Shown: positions 26,506-34,288 of the stretch, piece after piece | Layout of the letters: the number at the start of each line of letters is the position of its first letter | How positions within the stretch are numbered: position 1 is the first letter of the stretch | Assembly (NCBI GenBank): GCA_030428255.1 | Contig: JAUIBT010000001.1 | Span: 124,001 to 188,000 of the forward strand | Direction of reading: 5' to 3' | Origin: Alphaproteobacteria bacterium | GTDB lineage: Bacteria > Pseudomonadota > Alphaproteobacteria > UBA7985 > JAUIBT01 | Length of the DNA stretch: 64,000 nucleotides | The notes under the pieces: model-generated | Told to the model about the DNA's origin: nothing | Seen by the model: the letters and a program-made list of their open reading frames with translations, nothing else | Database searches by the model: none | Position numbers and translations under genes: made by a program

Positions 26506-27570
26506 CTAGGCTGCCGAACGTTCGCGCGCCATGCGCTCGACTTCGCGCATGACCATGCCATACAGATCGCGAGGCTCGTCCGGGTCTGCGATCATGTCCA
26601 AATCAGTAAAGCGACCGCTGAGCTGCAAGGCGTCGCGCAACCAGCGCAAGGCCGAAAAGTCCTCAATCGCAAAGCCGACGCCATCGAACAGCGTCAGGGC
26701 GTCCTGGCTCTCGCGGCCCGCTACGGCGCCGGTCAAGACCTGCCACAGCTCCTTGACGGGATAGTCTGCGTCGAGCTGTTGGATCTCGCCTTCGATGCGG
26801 GTCTGCTCGGGATACTCGACGAAAATATCGCTGCGCAGCAAGACATCGCGGTGCAATTCGGTCTTGCCGGGGCAATCGCCGCCGATGGCGTTGATGTGCT
26901 GACCGCTGCCGACCATGTTGTCCGACAAGATGGTGGCGTACTGTTTGTCAGCGGTGCAGGTGGTGATGACCTGAGCCCCTTCCACGGCCGCTTGAGCGCT
27001 GTCGCAAATCACGATTTCCAGGCCAGAATTGGCCAAGTTCCTCGCACACTTCTCACTGGCGCTGCGATCAACATCGAACAAACGCACCTTGGTGATGCCG
27101 CACATGGCTTTCAGGGCCAGCGCCTGAAATTCAGACTGCGCGCCGTTGCCGATCAGGGCCAACGTCGTTGAGCCTTGGGGAGCCAGCGCCCGCGTAGCGA
27201 CCGCTGAAGTCGCTGCCGTGCGCAGGGCCGTCAGCAAGGTCATCTCTGTCATTAGGACCGGATAGCCAGTATCAACCGAGGCCAAGAGGCCGAAGGCCGT
27301 CACCGTCTGCAAGCCGTCGCGGGTGTTCTTGGGATGGCCGTTGACGTACTTAAAGCTGTAGTCCACGCCGTCTGAGGTCGGCATCAGCTCGATCACGCCC
27401 TCATGCGAGTGAGAGGCGACGCGCGGGATTTTGTCGAAGCGTTCCCACTTGGCGAAGTCTTCTTCGATATAGGCAGCGATCTGCTCAATGCAGGTCTCTA
27501 CCCCCAGATCGAGGACAAGGCGCATCATGTTCTCGACGCTGACAAAAGGAACGGTGTTGAGTGATTTCAT
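26506..27570 (-). CDS. ocd: Ornithine cyclodeaminase
   Basis: A 354-residue enzyme of the ornithine cyclodeaminase/mu-crystallin family converting L-ornithine to L-proline and ammonia with tightly bound NAD. Visible are the substrate-site region DGVDYSFKYVNGHP, the LTALRTAATSAVAT segment, and the nucleotide motif ALIGNGAQSEFQ. It is at the long end for the family and matches ornithine-specific members. GGAG lies 7-10 bases upstream of the ATG. Arginase is 33 bp upstream on the same strand: arginine to ornithine to proline. Confidence 0.92.
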   Translation of the reverse strand: MKSLNTVPFVSVENMMRLVLDLGVETCIEQIAAYIEEDFAKWERFDKIPRVASHSHEGVIELMPTSDGVDYSFKYVNGHPKNTRDGLQTVTAFGLLASVDTGYPVLMTEMTLLTALRTAATSAVATRALAPQGSTTLALIGNGAQSEFQALALKAMCGITKVRLFDVDRSASEKCARNLANSGLEIVICDSAQAAVEGAQVITTCTADKQYATILSDNMVGSGQHINAIGGDCPGKTELHRDVLLRSDIFVEYPEQTRIEGEIQQLDADYPVKELWQVLTGAVAGRESQDALTLFDGVGFAIEDFSALRWLRDALQLSGRFTDLDMIADPDEPRDLYGMVMREVERMARERSAA

Positions 27571-27603
27571 TGGGTTGCTCCGTCGAAGAAAGCGAAAGAA
27601 TGA

Positions 27604-28530
27604 CTAGGCGGCAACGGTAATACGGCGGCCAAACAGGCTGGCGGTCAGATCAACCAACAGCTTGGCAGAGGTGCCCGCATGATCCAGGAAAGGGTTGAGC
27701 TCGACCAAATCCAAAGACCGCATCAAGCCGGATTCGAAGATCAGCTCCATGATCAGGTGGGCTTCGCGCTCGCTTGCACCGCCTGGAACAGGCGTGCCGA
27801 CGCCGGGCGCAATGCCGGGATCAAGGAAATCGAGATCCAAACTCACGTGCAACCAGCCGTTGGCATCTGACACGCGCTCCAAGAAGGTGCGAAACGGACG
27901 GACAATGCCATGCTCATCGATCGAGCGCATGTCGTGAATCCACATGTCGGTTTTGGCCAGCGCGCACCGTTCATCGCGATCGACCGAGCGCAGGCCCAAA
28001 ATGCCGACCTGCCCCTGTGGCACAGGTTGGGCAAGCGGCGGGAAGTAGCCCTCAAAGCCAGGCTTGCCGGTCAGATAGGCCAAGGGTGTGCCGTGCAGGT
28101 TGCCGCTCTCGGTGGTGTCCAGTGTGTGGTAGTCCGAGTGCGCGTCTAGCCACAATACGAACAAAGGACGCTCGGCTTTGAGCGCTGCGGCCTGCATGCC
28201 CGCAACACTGCCAGCCGACAGCGCGTGGTCGCCGCCCATAAAGACCGGTACGCCGCCTTGATTAGCCAGCGCTTCGGCCTTGGCTGCGATTGCGGCAGTC
28301 CAAGCGGCCACTTCTGGCAGGGAATAGAGCGCGGCATTTGGGTGCGCGGCCACGCTTGGGTTCTTTGGCGCCTCAACGTCGCCTGCGTCCTGGCAGGTCA
28401 GGCCCAGGTCCTCCAGCGCGGTTTGCAATCCTGCCGTGCGCAGCGCTTCAGGGCCCATAATCGTTCCGCGACGGCGCGCGCCTTGGTGCAGGGCAAGCCC
28501 TAGCAGATGGCAGTCAACAGCAGAGTTCAC
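27604..28530 (-). CDS. Arginase
   Basis: A 308-residue manganese ureohydrolase splitting arginine to ornithine and urea. Mn ligands are visible in GGDHALSAG, WLDAHSDYHT and SLDLDFLDPG. The substrate-binding segment SGNLHGTPLAYL is arginase-like. I start at a GTG (28530) with AGGAG seven bases upstream, because the 39-residue in-frame extension would run through the regulator's operator region. First gene of the arginase-ocd operon, facing an Lrp-type regulator. Agmatinase is less likely given ocd next door. Confidence 0.9.
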   Translation of the reverse strand: MNSAVDCHLLGLALHQGARRRGTIMGPEALRTAGLQTALEDLGLTCQDAGDVEAPKNPSVAAHPNAALYSLPEVAAWTAAIAAKAEALANQGGVPVFMGGDHALSAGSVAGMQAAALKAERPLFVLWLDAHSDYHTLDTTESGNLHGTPLAYLTGKPGFEGYFPPLAQPVPQGQVGILGLRSVDRDERCALAKTDMWIHDMRSIDEHGIVRPFRTFLERVSDANGWLHVSLDLDFLDPGIAPGVGTPVPGGASEREAHLIMELIFESGLMRSLDLVELNPFLDHAGTSAKLLVDLTASLFGRRITVAA

Positions 28531-28605
28531 AAAGGCTCCTATGAGCAAGCGGTGATGGTTGGCGCCAAAATGTCGAATTATTTGGAAAGCGAACAGCCTA
28601 CATGT

Positions 28606-28620
28606 TATGCAATTTGCATA
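28606..28620. promoter_or_regulatory. Perfect 15-bp palindrome between arginase and Lrp-type genes
   Basis: TATGCAA T TTGCATA, a perfect 7-1-7 inverted repeat. It lies 22 bases before the regulator ATG and 76 bases before the arginase GTG. Length, AT-rich centre and divergent location fit a binding site of the adjacent Lrp/AsnC-type protein that would control both genes. Confidence 0.6.
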
Positions 28621-28641
28621 GAAGTTTTTACGAATTGACAA

Positions 28642-29076
28642 ATGCAATCGCCCACTTTGGACAAACTAGATCTGGAACTCATCGAACTGTTGCGTCGCGA
28701 TGGTCGCGCTTCGCTGGCGACCTTGGCCGGACAACTTAAGGTCACCCGCGCGACAGTACGCGCACGCATGGAGCGCTTGCAAGCCAACGGCAAGATCCTC
28801 AGCTTTACAGTCAAGCTCGATAGCGACTTGGGTCGCCCCCAAGTCTCAGGCATCACCTTGGTGAAGATTCTGGGTCATAAGACCGGTCGCATCGTTCAAC
28901 AATTGCGTTTGATTGAGGAGGTGCAAGACATCTATTCGACTAATGGCAAGTGGGACTTGCTAGTCGAGATTGCGGCCCCCAACCTTGAGCGGTTTGACCG
29001 GGCGCTGGACGCCATGCGCGCGATTGACGGCATTGCCGAGTCCGAAACGAACTTACGCCTCGCCGCCAAGCGTTGA
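28642..29076 (+). CDS. Lrp/AsnC-family regulator (likely arginine catabolism)
   Basis: A 144-residue regulator with an N-terminal HTH (LDLELIELLRRDGRASLATL, then LKVTRATVRARMERL) and a C-terminal RAM domain. It is divergent from arginase-ocd with a perfect palindrome between them. By analogy with ArgR/PutR-type Lrp proteins of alphaproteobacteria, it probably activates arginase and ocd when arginine or ornithine is present. The start is supported by the canonical TLDKLDLELIELL spacing; Shine-Dalgarno is weak. Confidence 0.88.
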   Translation: MQSPTLDKLDLELIELLRRDGRASLATLAGQLKVTRATVRARMERLQANGKILSFTVKLDSDLGRPQVSGITLVKILGHKTGRIVQQLRLIEEVQDIYSTNGKWDLLVEIAAPNLERFDRALDAMRAIDGIAESETNLRLAAKR

Positions 29077-29155
29077 AGGCTGCGTGACCGGGGAAAAAAG
29101 CTATACAAAGGCCTTGCATCGCGCGTCGCCATGTATTAGCAAGCTGTCACACATC

Positions 29156-29173
29156 GTGTTAGCACGCTAACAC
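29156..29173. promoter_or_regulatory. Perfect palindrome, candidate operator of the TrpR-like/his operon
   Basis: GTGTTAGC AC GCTAACAC, a perfect 8-2-8 inverted repeat 29 bases before the TrpR-like start. The size and the TAG..CTA half-sites resemble the layout of TrpR operators. There is no T run after it, so it is not a terminator. It is placed to repress the regulator and the his genes together. Confidence 0.6.
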
Positions 29174-29202
29174 ACCAACATTCAGCACAATCCGAGCCCC
29201 GC

Positions 29203-29538
29203 ATGCCAAATCGGCCCCAACCCCAGACCGCCAGCTACGGTGATCTACGCTTGCACGACCTCAGCCAGGCCCTTGCCGAGTGCCGGGGCGCAGACGAGAT
29301 TCAGCGGTTCTTGATCGACCTCTGTTCGCCCGCCGAGCTGCGCGCGCTGGCCGAGCGCTGGCATGTGGCACGGCTTTTGGATGAAGGCCGCCTCTCGTAT
29401 CGGCAAATCAGCGACATGACCGGGGTCTCCACCACGACCATCGGTCGCGTCGCGCGCTTCTTGACCAACGAACCGCATCAAGGCTACCGCCTGGTGCTCG
29501 ATCGCTTGGGTCACACCACCACAGATCAGCGCAGCTAA
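29203..29538 (+). CDS. TrpR-like (YerC/YecD-type) DNA-binding protein heading the his operon
   Basis: A 111-residue protein of the TrpR/YerC superfamily. Helices in residues 17-60 include FLIDLCSPAELRALAERWHV, and the HTH is SYRQISDMTGVSTTTIGRV (about 65-83). It starts 36 bp before hisG on the same strand and has a perfect palindrome directly upstream. YerC-type proteins are known near histidine genes in Firmicutes; here the context strongly suggests a histidine-responsive repressor, by analogy to TrpR and tryptophan. The co-repressor is an inference. Confidence 0.85.
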   Translation: MPNRPQPQTASYGDLRLHDLSQALAECRGADEIQRFLIDLCSPAELRALAERWHVARLLDEGRLSYRQISDMTGVSTTTIGRVARFLTNEPHQGYRLVLDRLGHTTTDQRS

Positions 29539-29573
29539 GCGCCCTTTCCAAAAAGCCCCCACAGGACCCCACC

Positions 29574-30461
29574 ATGGACACCCAACGCCTTAGGATTGCC
29601 ATCCAAAAATCGGGCCGCATGGCCGAAGGCTCGAACGAGCTGCTGCAGGCCGCTGGCTTGCGCCTGCCCTCGCGCTCTAAGACCACGCTGTTTCAGCGCG
29701 CCCGAAACCTGCCCATCGATCTGCTGTTGGTGCGCGACGACGACATCCCGCACTTCGTTGCGACGGGCGTTGCGGACATCGGCATCGTGGGCGAAAACGT
29801 CTACGCCGAATGGCAGCTCGACGCCCCCGAAGCGCCGGTATCTTTGGTGCGTCGCTTGGGCTTTTCCTTCTGCCGCCTTTGCCTGGCCACACCGAAGGAC
29901 GGTCCCCTACGCTCGCCCAAAGATCTGGAGGGAAAGAGCCTCGCCACCTCCTACCCCTTGATTTTGCAACGCTATTTCGACGAGCAAGGCATCAACGCCA
30001 GCATCATGCAGATGTCGGGTTCGGTTGAGGTTGCGCCCAAACTGGGCATTGCCGACGGCATTTTCGACATCGTGTCCTCAGGCGCGACTTTGGAGGCCAA
30101 CGGCCTGGGGACCATCGCCGACGTTTTCCACTCAGAGGCCTTGATAATCCAAACCGAAAAAGCCCTGAGCGAAGATAAAGCCAGCATCCTGGCGCGCCTG
30201 CTGACGCGCATCGAGTGTGTCCAAGCCTCGCGGCAAATCAAGTACCTCATGCTGAACGCGCCCCAGTCCAAACTGGCCGCCATCACCAACCTGTTGCCGG
30301 GTGCGGATGCACCAACCGTGCTGCCGCTGCAAGGCAAGGGCGACATGGTGGCGATCCACGCCGTTGTTCAGGATGCCGACCTGTGGGAAACGCTGGAGAA
30401 GCTTAAAGCCGAGGGCGCAAGCTCGATCCTGGTAACACCAATTGAAAAGATGATGGCCTGA
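29574..30461 (+). CDS. hisG: ATP phosphoribosyltransferase, long form
   Basis: The first enzyme of histidine synthesis, joining ATP and PRPP; usually feedback-inhibited by histidine. 295 residues, which is the long form with a C-terminal regulatory ACT-like domain (about 225-295, ending VTPIEKMMA), so no HisZ partner is needed. Catalytic-domain markers are LRIAIQKSGRMAEGS, GVADIGIVGENVY and DIVSSGATLEANGL. An AGGA precedes the ATG. The stop overlaps the hisCB start by one base (TGATG). Confidence 0.95.
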   Translation: MDTQRLRIAIQKSGRMAEGSNELLQAAGLRLPSRSKTTLFQRARNLPIDLLLVRDDDIPHFVATGVADIGIVGENVYAEWQLDAPEAPVSLVRRLGFSFCRLCLATPKDGPLRSPKDLEGKSLATSYPLILQRYFDEQGINASIMQMSGSVEVAPKLGIADGIFDIVSSGATLEANGLGTIADVFHSEALIIQTEKALSEDKASILARLLTRIECVQASRQIKYLMLNAPQSKLAAITNLLPGADAPTVLPLQGKGDMVAIHAVVQDADLWETLEKLKAEGASSILVTPIEKMMA

Positions 30462-32098
30462 TGTCTTTTGATGCACGATCTTTGGCGCGCCCTTGGTTGT
30501 TGGACGCCGCAGCCTACGTCGGTGAGCGCGAGCTGTACGGCCAGGACGGCCTGACTTTGCTGGATATGAACGAGAACCCTAACGGCGGCAATGGCGGCCT
30601 GAACCGCTATCCCGGGCCCGAGGTGCGCGCGCTCTATGCCCGCATGGCCCGGCTCTATGACCGGCCCGAGGACAATCTAATGATCTCGCCAGGCTCGGAT
30701 GAAGCCATCGGCATGCTGATTCGTGCCTTTTGTGCGCCCGGTGAGCACAGCATCGTCATCAATCCGCCCACCTTCGGCATGTATGCGCTCAGCGCCAAGG
30801 TGAATGGCGTCGCCAGCGTCGCGGTGCCCATGTTGGAGCGCGGTCGCATTGACTGGGACGCCCTGAACGCGGCGGCAGATGGTAACGCCAACGCTCGGCT
30901 GATCTTCTTGTGCACGCCGCAAAATCCCTGTGGCACCGCCGTCCCGCGTGACCAGATCATCGCTTTTGCCCGCCGCCAAGCCGGCCGCATTGTCGTGGTG
31001 GATGAAGCCTACCAAGAATTCGCGAATCAAGAGAGCCTGATCGCGGAGACCGGGCTGCCCAACCTGGTTGTGCTGCGCACGCTGTCAAAGGCTTATGCCC
31101 TAGCGGGCGCACGCATCGGCTGCCTAATCTCCTCGGCCGAAATCGTCAAGATCGTCAAGGCATTGCAAGGCCCCTACGCCCTGCCCACGCCCTCGGTCAA
31201 GGCCGCGCTGGAGGCTCTGAGCCCTGCGGGCATGGCCCAGTCTGCGCGTCAAATCGCCGAACTCAAGGCCGAACGGGACCGATTGTCCGCTGCTCTGAGC
31301 CAACACGATGACGTACTAGAAGTGTTCGACAGCCAGGCCAACTTCTTGTTCATCATCATGGACAAGGCCGAGGTCTGGCATCAAGAGCTGCTGAAGACCT
31401 ACGGCATTTTGCTGCGCAATCAAACCAAGGCGTTGGCGGGCGGACTGCGCATCTCGGTCGGCACGCCTGAGGAAAACGACGGCCTACTGCAAGCCCTGGG
31501 CTTGGCACCTGCGCCCAAACCCGACCGCAAGGCCGAGCTGAAACGCGAGACCAAAGAGACCAGCATTTACTGCGCGGTTAATCTGGACAAGCCCGGCCCC
31601 TCGCGCTGCGAGACCGGCGTCGGCTTCTTTGATCACATGCTGGACCAGCTCACCAAGCACTCCGGCATCGCCATGATCATCAAGACAGAAGGCGACACCC
31701 ACATCGACACCCACCACACGGTCGAAGATACCATGATCGCGCTGGGACAGGTTCTGGATCAAGCCGTGGGCGACAAGCGTGGTATCCTGCGCTATGGCCA
31801 CTTCGATTTGGTGATGGACGAGGCCCGCGCAACGGCAGCCATCGACCTGTCAGGCCGCGCCCACGCCAGTTTCGAGGGCAGCTTTAAGGCTGATGCCCTG
31901 GGCGGGCTGCAAACCGAAATGGTGGCGCACTGCATCCAATCTCTGGCTGAAAAGCTGCGCGCAACCATTCATGTCACGGTGACCGGCGACAACGACCACC
32001 ACAAGTGCGAAGCCGTGTTCAAGGCTCTGGCCAGAGCACTGAAAATGGCGGTCAGGGTCGAAGGCGACGCGCTGCCCAGCACGAAAGGACTTTTGTGA
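30461..32098 (+). CDS. hisCB: HisC-HisB fusion: histidinol-phosphate aminotransferase / imidazoleglycerol-phosphate dehydratase
   Basis: A 545-residue bifunctional protein. Residues 1-348 form a fold-type I aminotransferase: N155 in NPCG, D181 and Y184 in VVDEAYQ, PLP-lysine K210 in TLSKAYALAG. A short linker (349-361) leads to a complete IGP dehydratase (362-545) with metal motifs HHTVED (418-423) and DNDHHKCEA (510-518). The two domains catalyse consecutive steps, dehydratase then transaminase. There is no intervening stop, start or frameshift. This differs from the enteric HisB, whose dehydratase is fused to histidinol phosphatase. hisH begins on its stop (TGATG). Confidence 0.93.
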   Translation: MSFDARSLARPWLLDAAAYVGERELYGQDGLTLLDMNENPNGGNGGLNRYPGPEVRALYARMARLYDRPEDNLMISPGSDEAIGMLIRAFCAPGEHSIVINPPTFGMYALSAKVNGVASVAVPMLERGRIDWDALNAAADGNANARLIFLCTPQNPCGTAVPRDQIIAFARRQAGRIVVVDEAYQEFANQESLIAETGLPNLVVLRTLSKAYALAGARIGCLISSAEIVKIVKALQGPYALPTPSVKAALEALSPAGMAQSARQIAELKAERDRLSAALSQHDDVLEVFDSQANFLFIIMDKAEVWHQELLKTYGILLRNQTKALAGGLRISVGTPEENDGLLQALGLAPAPKPDRKAELKRETKETSIYCAVNLDKPGPSRCETGVGFFDHMLDQLTKHSGIAMIIKTEGDTHIDTHHTVEDTMIALGQVLDQAVGDKRGILRYGHFDLVMDEARATAAIDLSGRAHASFEGSFKADALGGLQTEMVAHCIQSLAEKLRATIHVTVTGDNDHHKCEAVFKALARALKMAVRVEGDALPSTKGLL

Positions 32099-32691
32099 TG
32101 CAACGTGTTGCGCTCATCAACTCCGGCTGCGCCAACATCGCCTCGGTCCGCTATGCCCTGCTGCGTCAAGGCGTCGAGGTGGATGTTACAGCCGACCCCG
32201 AACGCATCATCAACGCCGATAAGGTGATCTTTCCAGGCGTTGGCAGCTTTGACTACGCCCTGGAGGCGGTGAAGAAGAGCGGTGTCGTTGAGGCCATGCG
32301 CGACTTAACCCAACCCACGCTCGGCATTTGCCTGGGCATGCAGATGTTGGCCGAAGCCTCGGCAGAGGGCCAGAAGCCGGGCCTGGGTTTGCTGGCCGGC
32401 AAGGCGCAGCGCTTTGAGGACGAGCCAGGTCGCAGCGTACCGCACATGGGCTGGAACCAGCTCACCCCGGTCGGCGATGACCCGCTGATGGCTGGCATCG
32501 AGCCAGGCTCCTACGTCTACTTCGTGCATTCCTACTACCTGCCGCCTTCGCCCTACACCGTGGCGACCTGCGACTATGGCCAGCCCTTTACGGCCAGCCT
32601 GCACCAGGACAATTTCTGGGGCTGCCAGTTCCACCCCGAACTGTCGTCCGATGTGGGTGCCAAGATCTTGGCTAACTTCCTGGCCCTGTAG
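32098..32691 (+). CDS. hisH: Imidazole glycerol phosphate synthase, glutaminase subunit
   Basis: A 197-residue class I glutamine amidotransferase supplying ammonia to HisF. The oxyanion strand is PGVGSF, the nucleophile lies in GICLGMQML, and the His-Glu of the triad is in FHPELSSDVG. The ATG overlaps the hisCB stop by one base. The stop codon sits inside a 13-bp tandem duplication. Confidence 0.95.
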   Translation: MQRVALINSGCANIASVRYALLRQGVEVDVTADPERIINADKVIFPGVGSFDYALEAVKKSGVVEAMRDLTQPTLGICLGMQMLAEASAEGQKPGLGLLAGKAQRFEDEPGRSVPHMGWNQLTPVGDDPLMAGIEPGSYVYFVHSYYLPPSPYTVATCDYGQPFTASLHQDNFWGCQFHPELSSDVGAKILANFLAL

Positions 32692-32711
32692 TCTGGCCCT
32701 GTAGTCTGGCC
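32680..32711. repeat. 13-bp tandem duplication across the hisH stop codon
   Basis: CTGGCCCTGTAGT occurs at 32680-32692 and again at 32693-32705, followed by a third partial copy (CTGGCC). The hisH TAG is in the first copy and is repeated 13 bases later. It occupies part of the 74-bp gap before hisA. Confidence 0.92.
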
Positions 32712-32765
32712 ATCTAAGCTGATACAAAGTCTGACCCAATTCGACCTTTAAGCGACTGAAGCAAC

Positions 32766-33497
32766 ATGATTTTATACCCCGCAATGGACCTGATCGACGG
32801 CAAATGCGTGCGCCTGTCCAAAGGCAAGTTCGACGCCAAAACCGAATACAACGACGACCCCCGCGCTCAGGCCAAATCCTTCGCAGACCAAGGCGCGACC
32901 TGGTTGCACGTCGTGGACCTGGACGGCACCAAGGCGGGCGCACCCCTGCAAGCGGCCTTCATCCAGGCCAGCGTCGAGGGGCTGGGCTTGAAGGTCCAGA
33001 CCGGTGGCGGCATTCGCTCTCTTGACTCGGCGCGGCAGGTGCTGGACGCAGGCATCGACCGCGTGGTGATCGGCTCCTTGTCGGTCGCCCAGCCCGAAGC
33101 CATGGGCAGGCTGGTCCAAGACTACGGCAGCGAGCGCGTTGTGGCCGCCCTTGATCTGGTGATGCAAGACGGCGCGCCCTTCATCGCGACCCACGGCTGG
33201 CAGTCGGTGTCCGATAAGCCGCTGGCTTGGGCCTGTCAGACCATGATCGATCAGGGCGTGAGCCATATTTTGATGACGGATATCTCCAAGGATGGCCTGT
33301 TGCAGGGCCCCAACGTGGCGCTCTATCAGCAAGCTGCTCAGGACTTCCCACAGCTCAAGATCCAAGCCTCGGGCGGCGTGTCCAGCTTGGACGACCTGCG
33401 CCAGCTCACCAGCAGCGGCGCGGACGGCGTGATCGTCGGCAAGGCCATTTATGAAAAGCGCTTTACAGTCGCTGAAGCCCTGGAGGTCTTATGCTGA
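32766..33497 (+). CDS. hisA: ProFAR isomerase
   Basis: A 243-residue (beta/alpha)8 barrel isomerising ProFAR to PRFAR. The catalytic Asp pair is in the first strand ([14 protein letters not shown]) and in [10 protein letters not shown]. Phosphate loops TGGGIRS and SGGVSS are present. Its 3' end overlaps hisF by seven bases. Confidence 0.95.
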   Translation: MILYPAMDLIDGKCVRLSKGKFDAKTEYNDDPRAQAKSFADQGATWLHVVDLDGTKAGAPLQAAFIQASVEGLGLKVQTGGGIRSLDSARQVLDAGIDRVVIGSLSVAQPEAMGRLVQDYGSERVVAALDLVMQDGAPFIATHGWQSVSDKPLAWACQTMIDQGVSHILMTDISKDGLLQGPNVALYQQAAQDFPQLKIQASGGVSSLDDLRQLTSSGADGVIVGKAIYEKRFTVAEALEVLC

Positions 33498-34258
33498 GCC
33501 GTCGCATTATTCCCTGTTTGGACGTGGCCGACGGCAAGGTCGTCAAGGGCGTGCAGTTTAAGAACCACGAGATCGTGGGTGAGATTGTTGACCTGTCCCA
33601 GCGCTATGTCGATGAAGGGGCGGATGAGCTGGTCTTCTATCACATAACTGCTTCAGCCGATGGTCAAACCGTCAATCTGGATTGGGTGGACGCCGTGGCC
33701 CAGCGCCTGGACATCCCCTTTTGCGTCGCTGGCGGCATTCGCAGCGTGGCCGACGCAGCCGCGCGCCTGGAAGCTGGCGCCGACAAGATATCCATCAACT
33801 CGCCCGCGCTGGAGCGCCCAGATTTCATTGACGAGATGGTGGCGGCTTTTGGCAGCCAATGCGTGGTGATCGGCATCGACAGCTTGGAGGTCGATGGCCA
33901 GTATCAGGTCAAGCAATACACCGGCCGCCCGGATAAGATGCAAGACTCGCGCCGCGATACCTTGACTTGGGCCAAAGAGGCTGTCGAGCGCGGAGCGGGT
34001 GAAATCGTGCTGAACTGCATGAACCAAGATGGCGTGCGTCAGGGTTACGACATCCGCCAGTTGGCCGCAGTGCGCGCCGCGGTTTCAGTGCCTTTGATCG
34101 CCAGCGGCGGTGCGGGCAAGCAAGAGCATTTCAAAGAGGTGTTCGAGCAAGCAGATGTTGACGGCGCGCTGGCGGCCTCCGTCTTCCACAAGCGGATTAT
34201 CCCCATCCCCGAACTTAAGGCCTGGCTGAGCAGCCAAGGCCAACCCATGCGGCTCTAG
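33491..34258 (+). CDS. hisF: Imidazole glycerol phosphate synthase, cyclase subunit
   Basis: A 255-residue barrel paralogous to HisA that uses ammonia from HisH to form IGP and AICAR. Catalytic Asp residues lie in [14 protein letters not shown] and LNCMNQDG; phosphate sites are CVAGGIRS and ASGGAG. It ends the visible his operon. hisD, hisI/E and histidinol phosphatase are absent and must be elsewhere. Confidence 0.95.
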   Translation: MLSRRIIPCLDVADGKVVKGVQFKNHEIVGEIVDLSQRYVDEGADELVFYHITASADGQTVNLDWVDAVAQRLDIPFCVAGGIRSVADAAARLEAGADKISINSPALERPDFIDEMVAAFGSQCVVIGIDSLEVDGQYQVKQYTGRPDKMQDSRRDTLTWAKEAVERGAGEIVLNCMNQDGVRQGYDIRQLAAVRAAVSVPLIASGGAGKQEHFKEVFEQADVDGALAASVFHKRIIPIPELKAWLSSQGQPMRL

Positions 34259-34288
34259 GCACGCAAGGCTGAGCCTGCCCTCAACTCC

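Noticed and set aside
30461-32098. Two separate genes (hisC and hisB) joined by sequencing error
   Set aside because: The frame is continuous, no internal start or ribosome-binding site is evident at the junction, and the linker reads as normal protein sequence.
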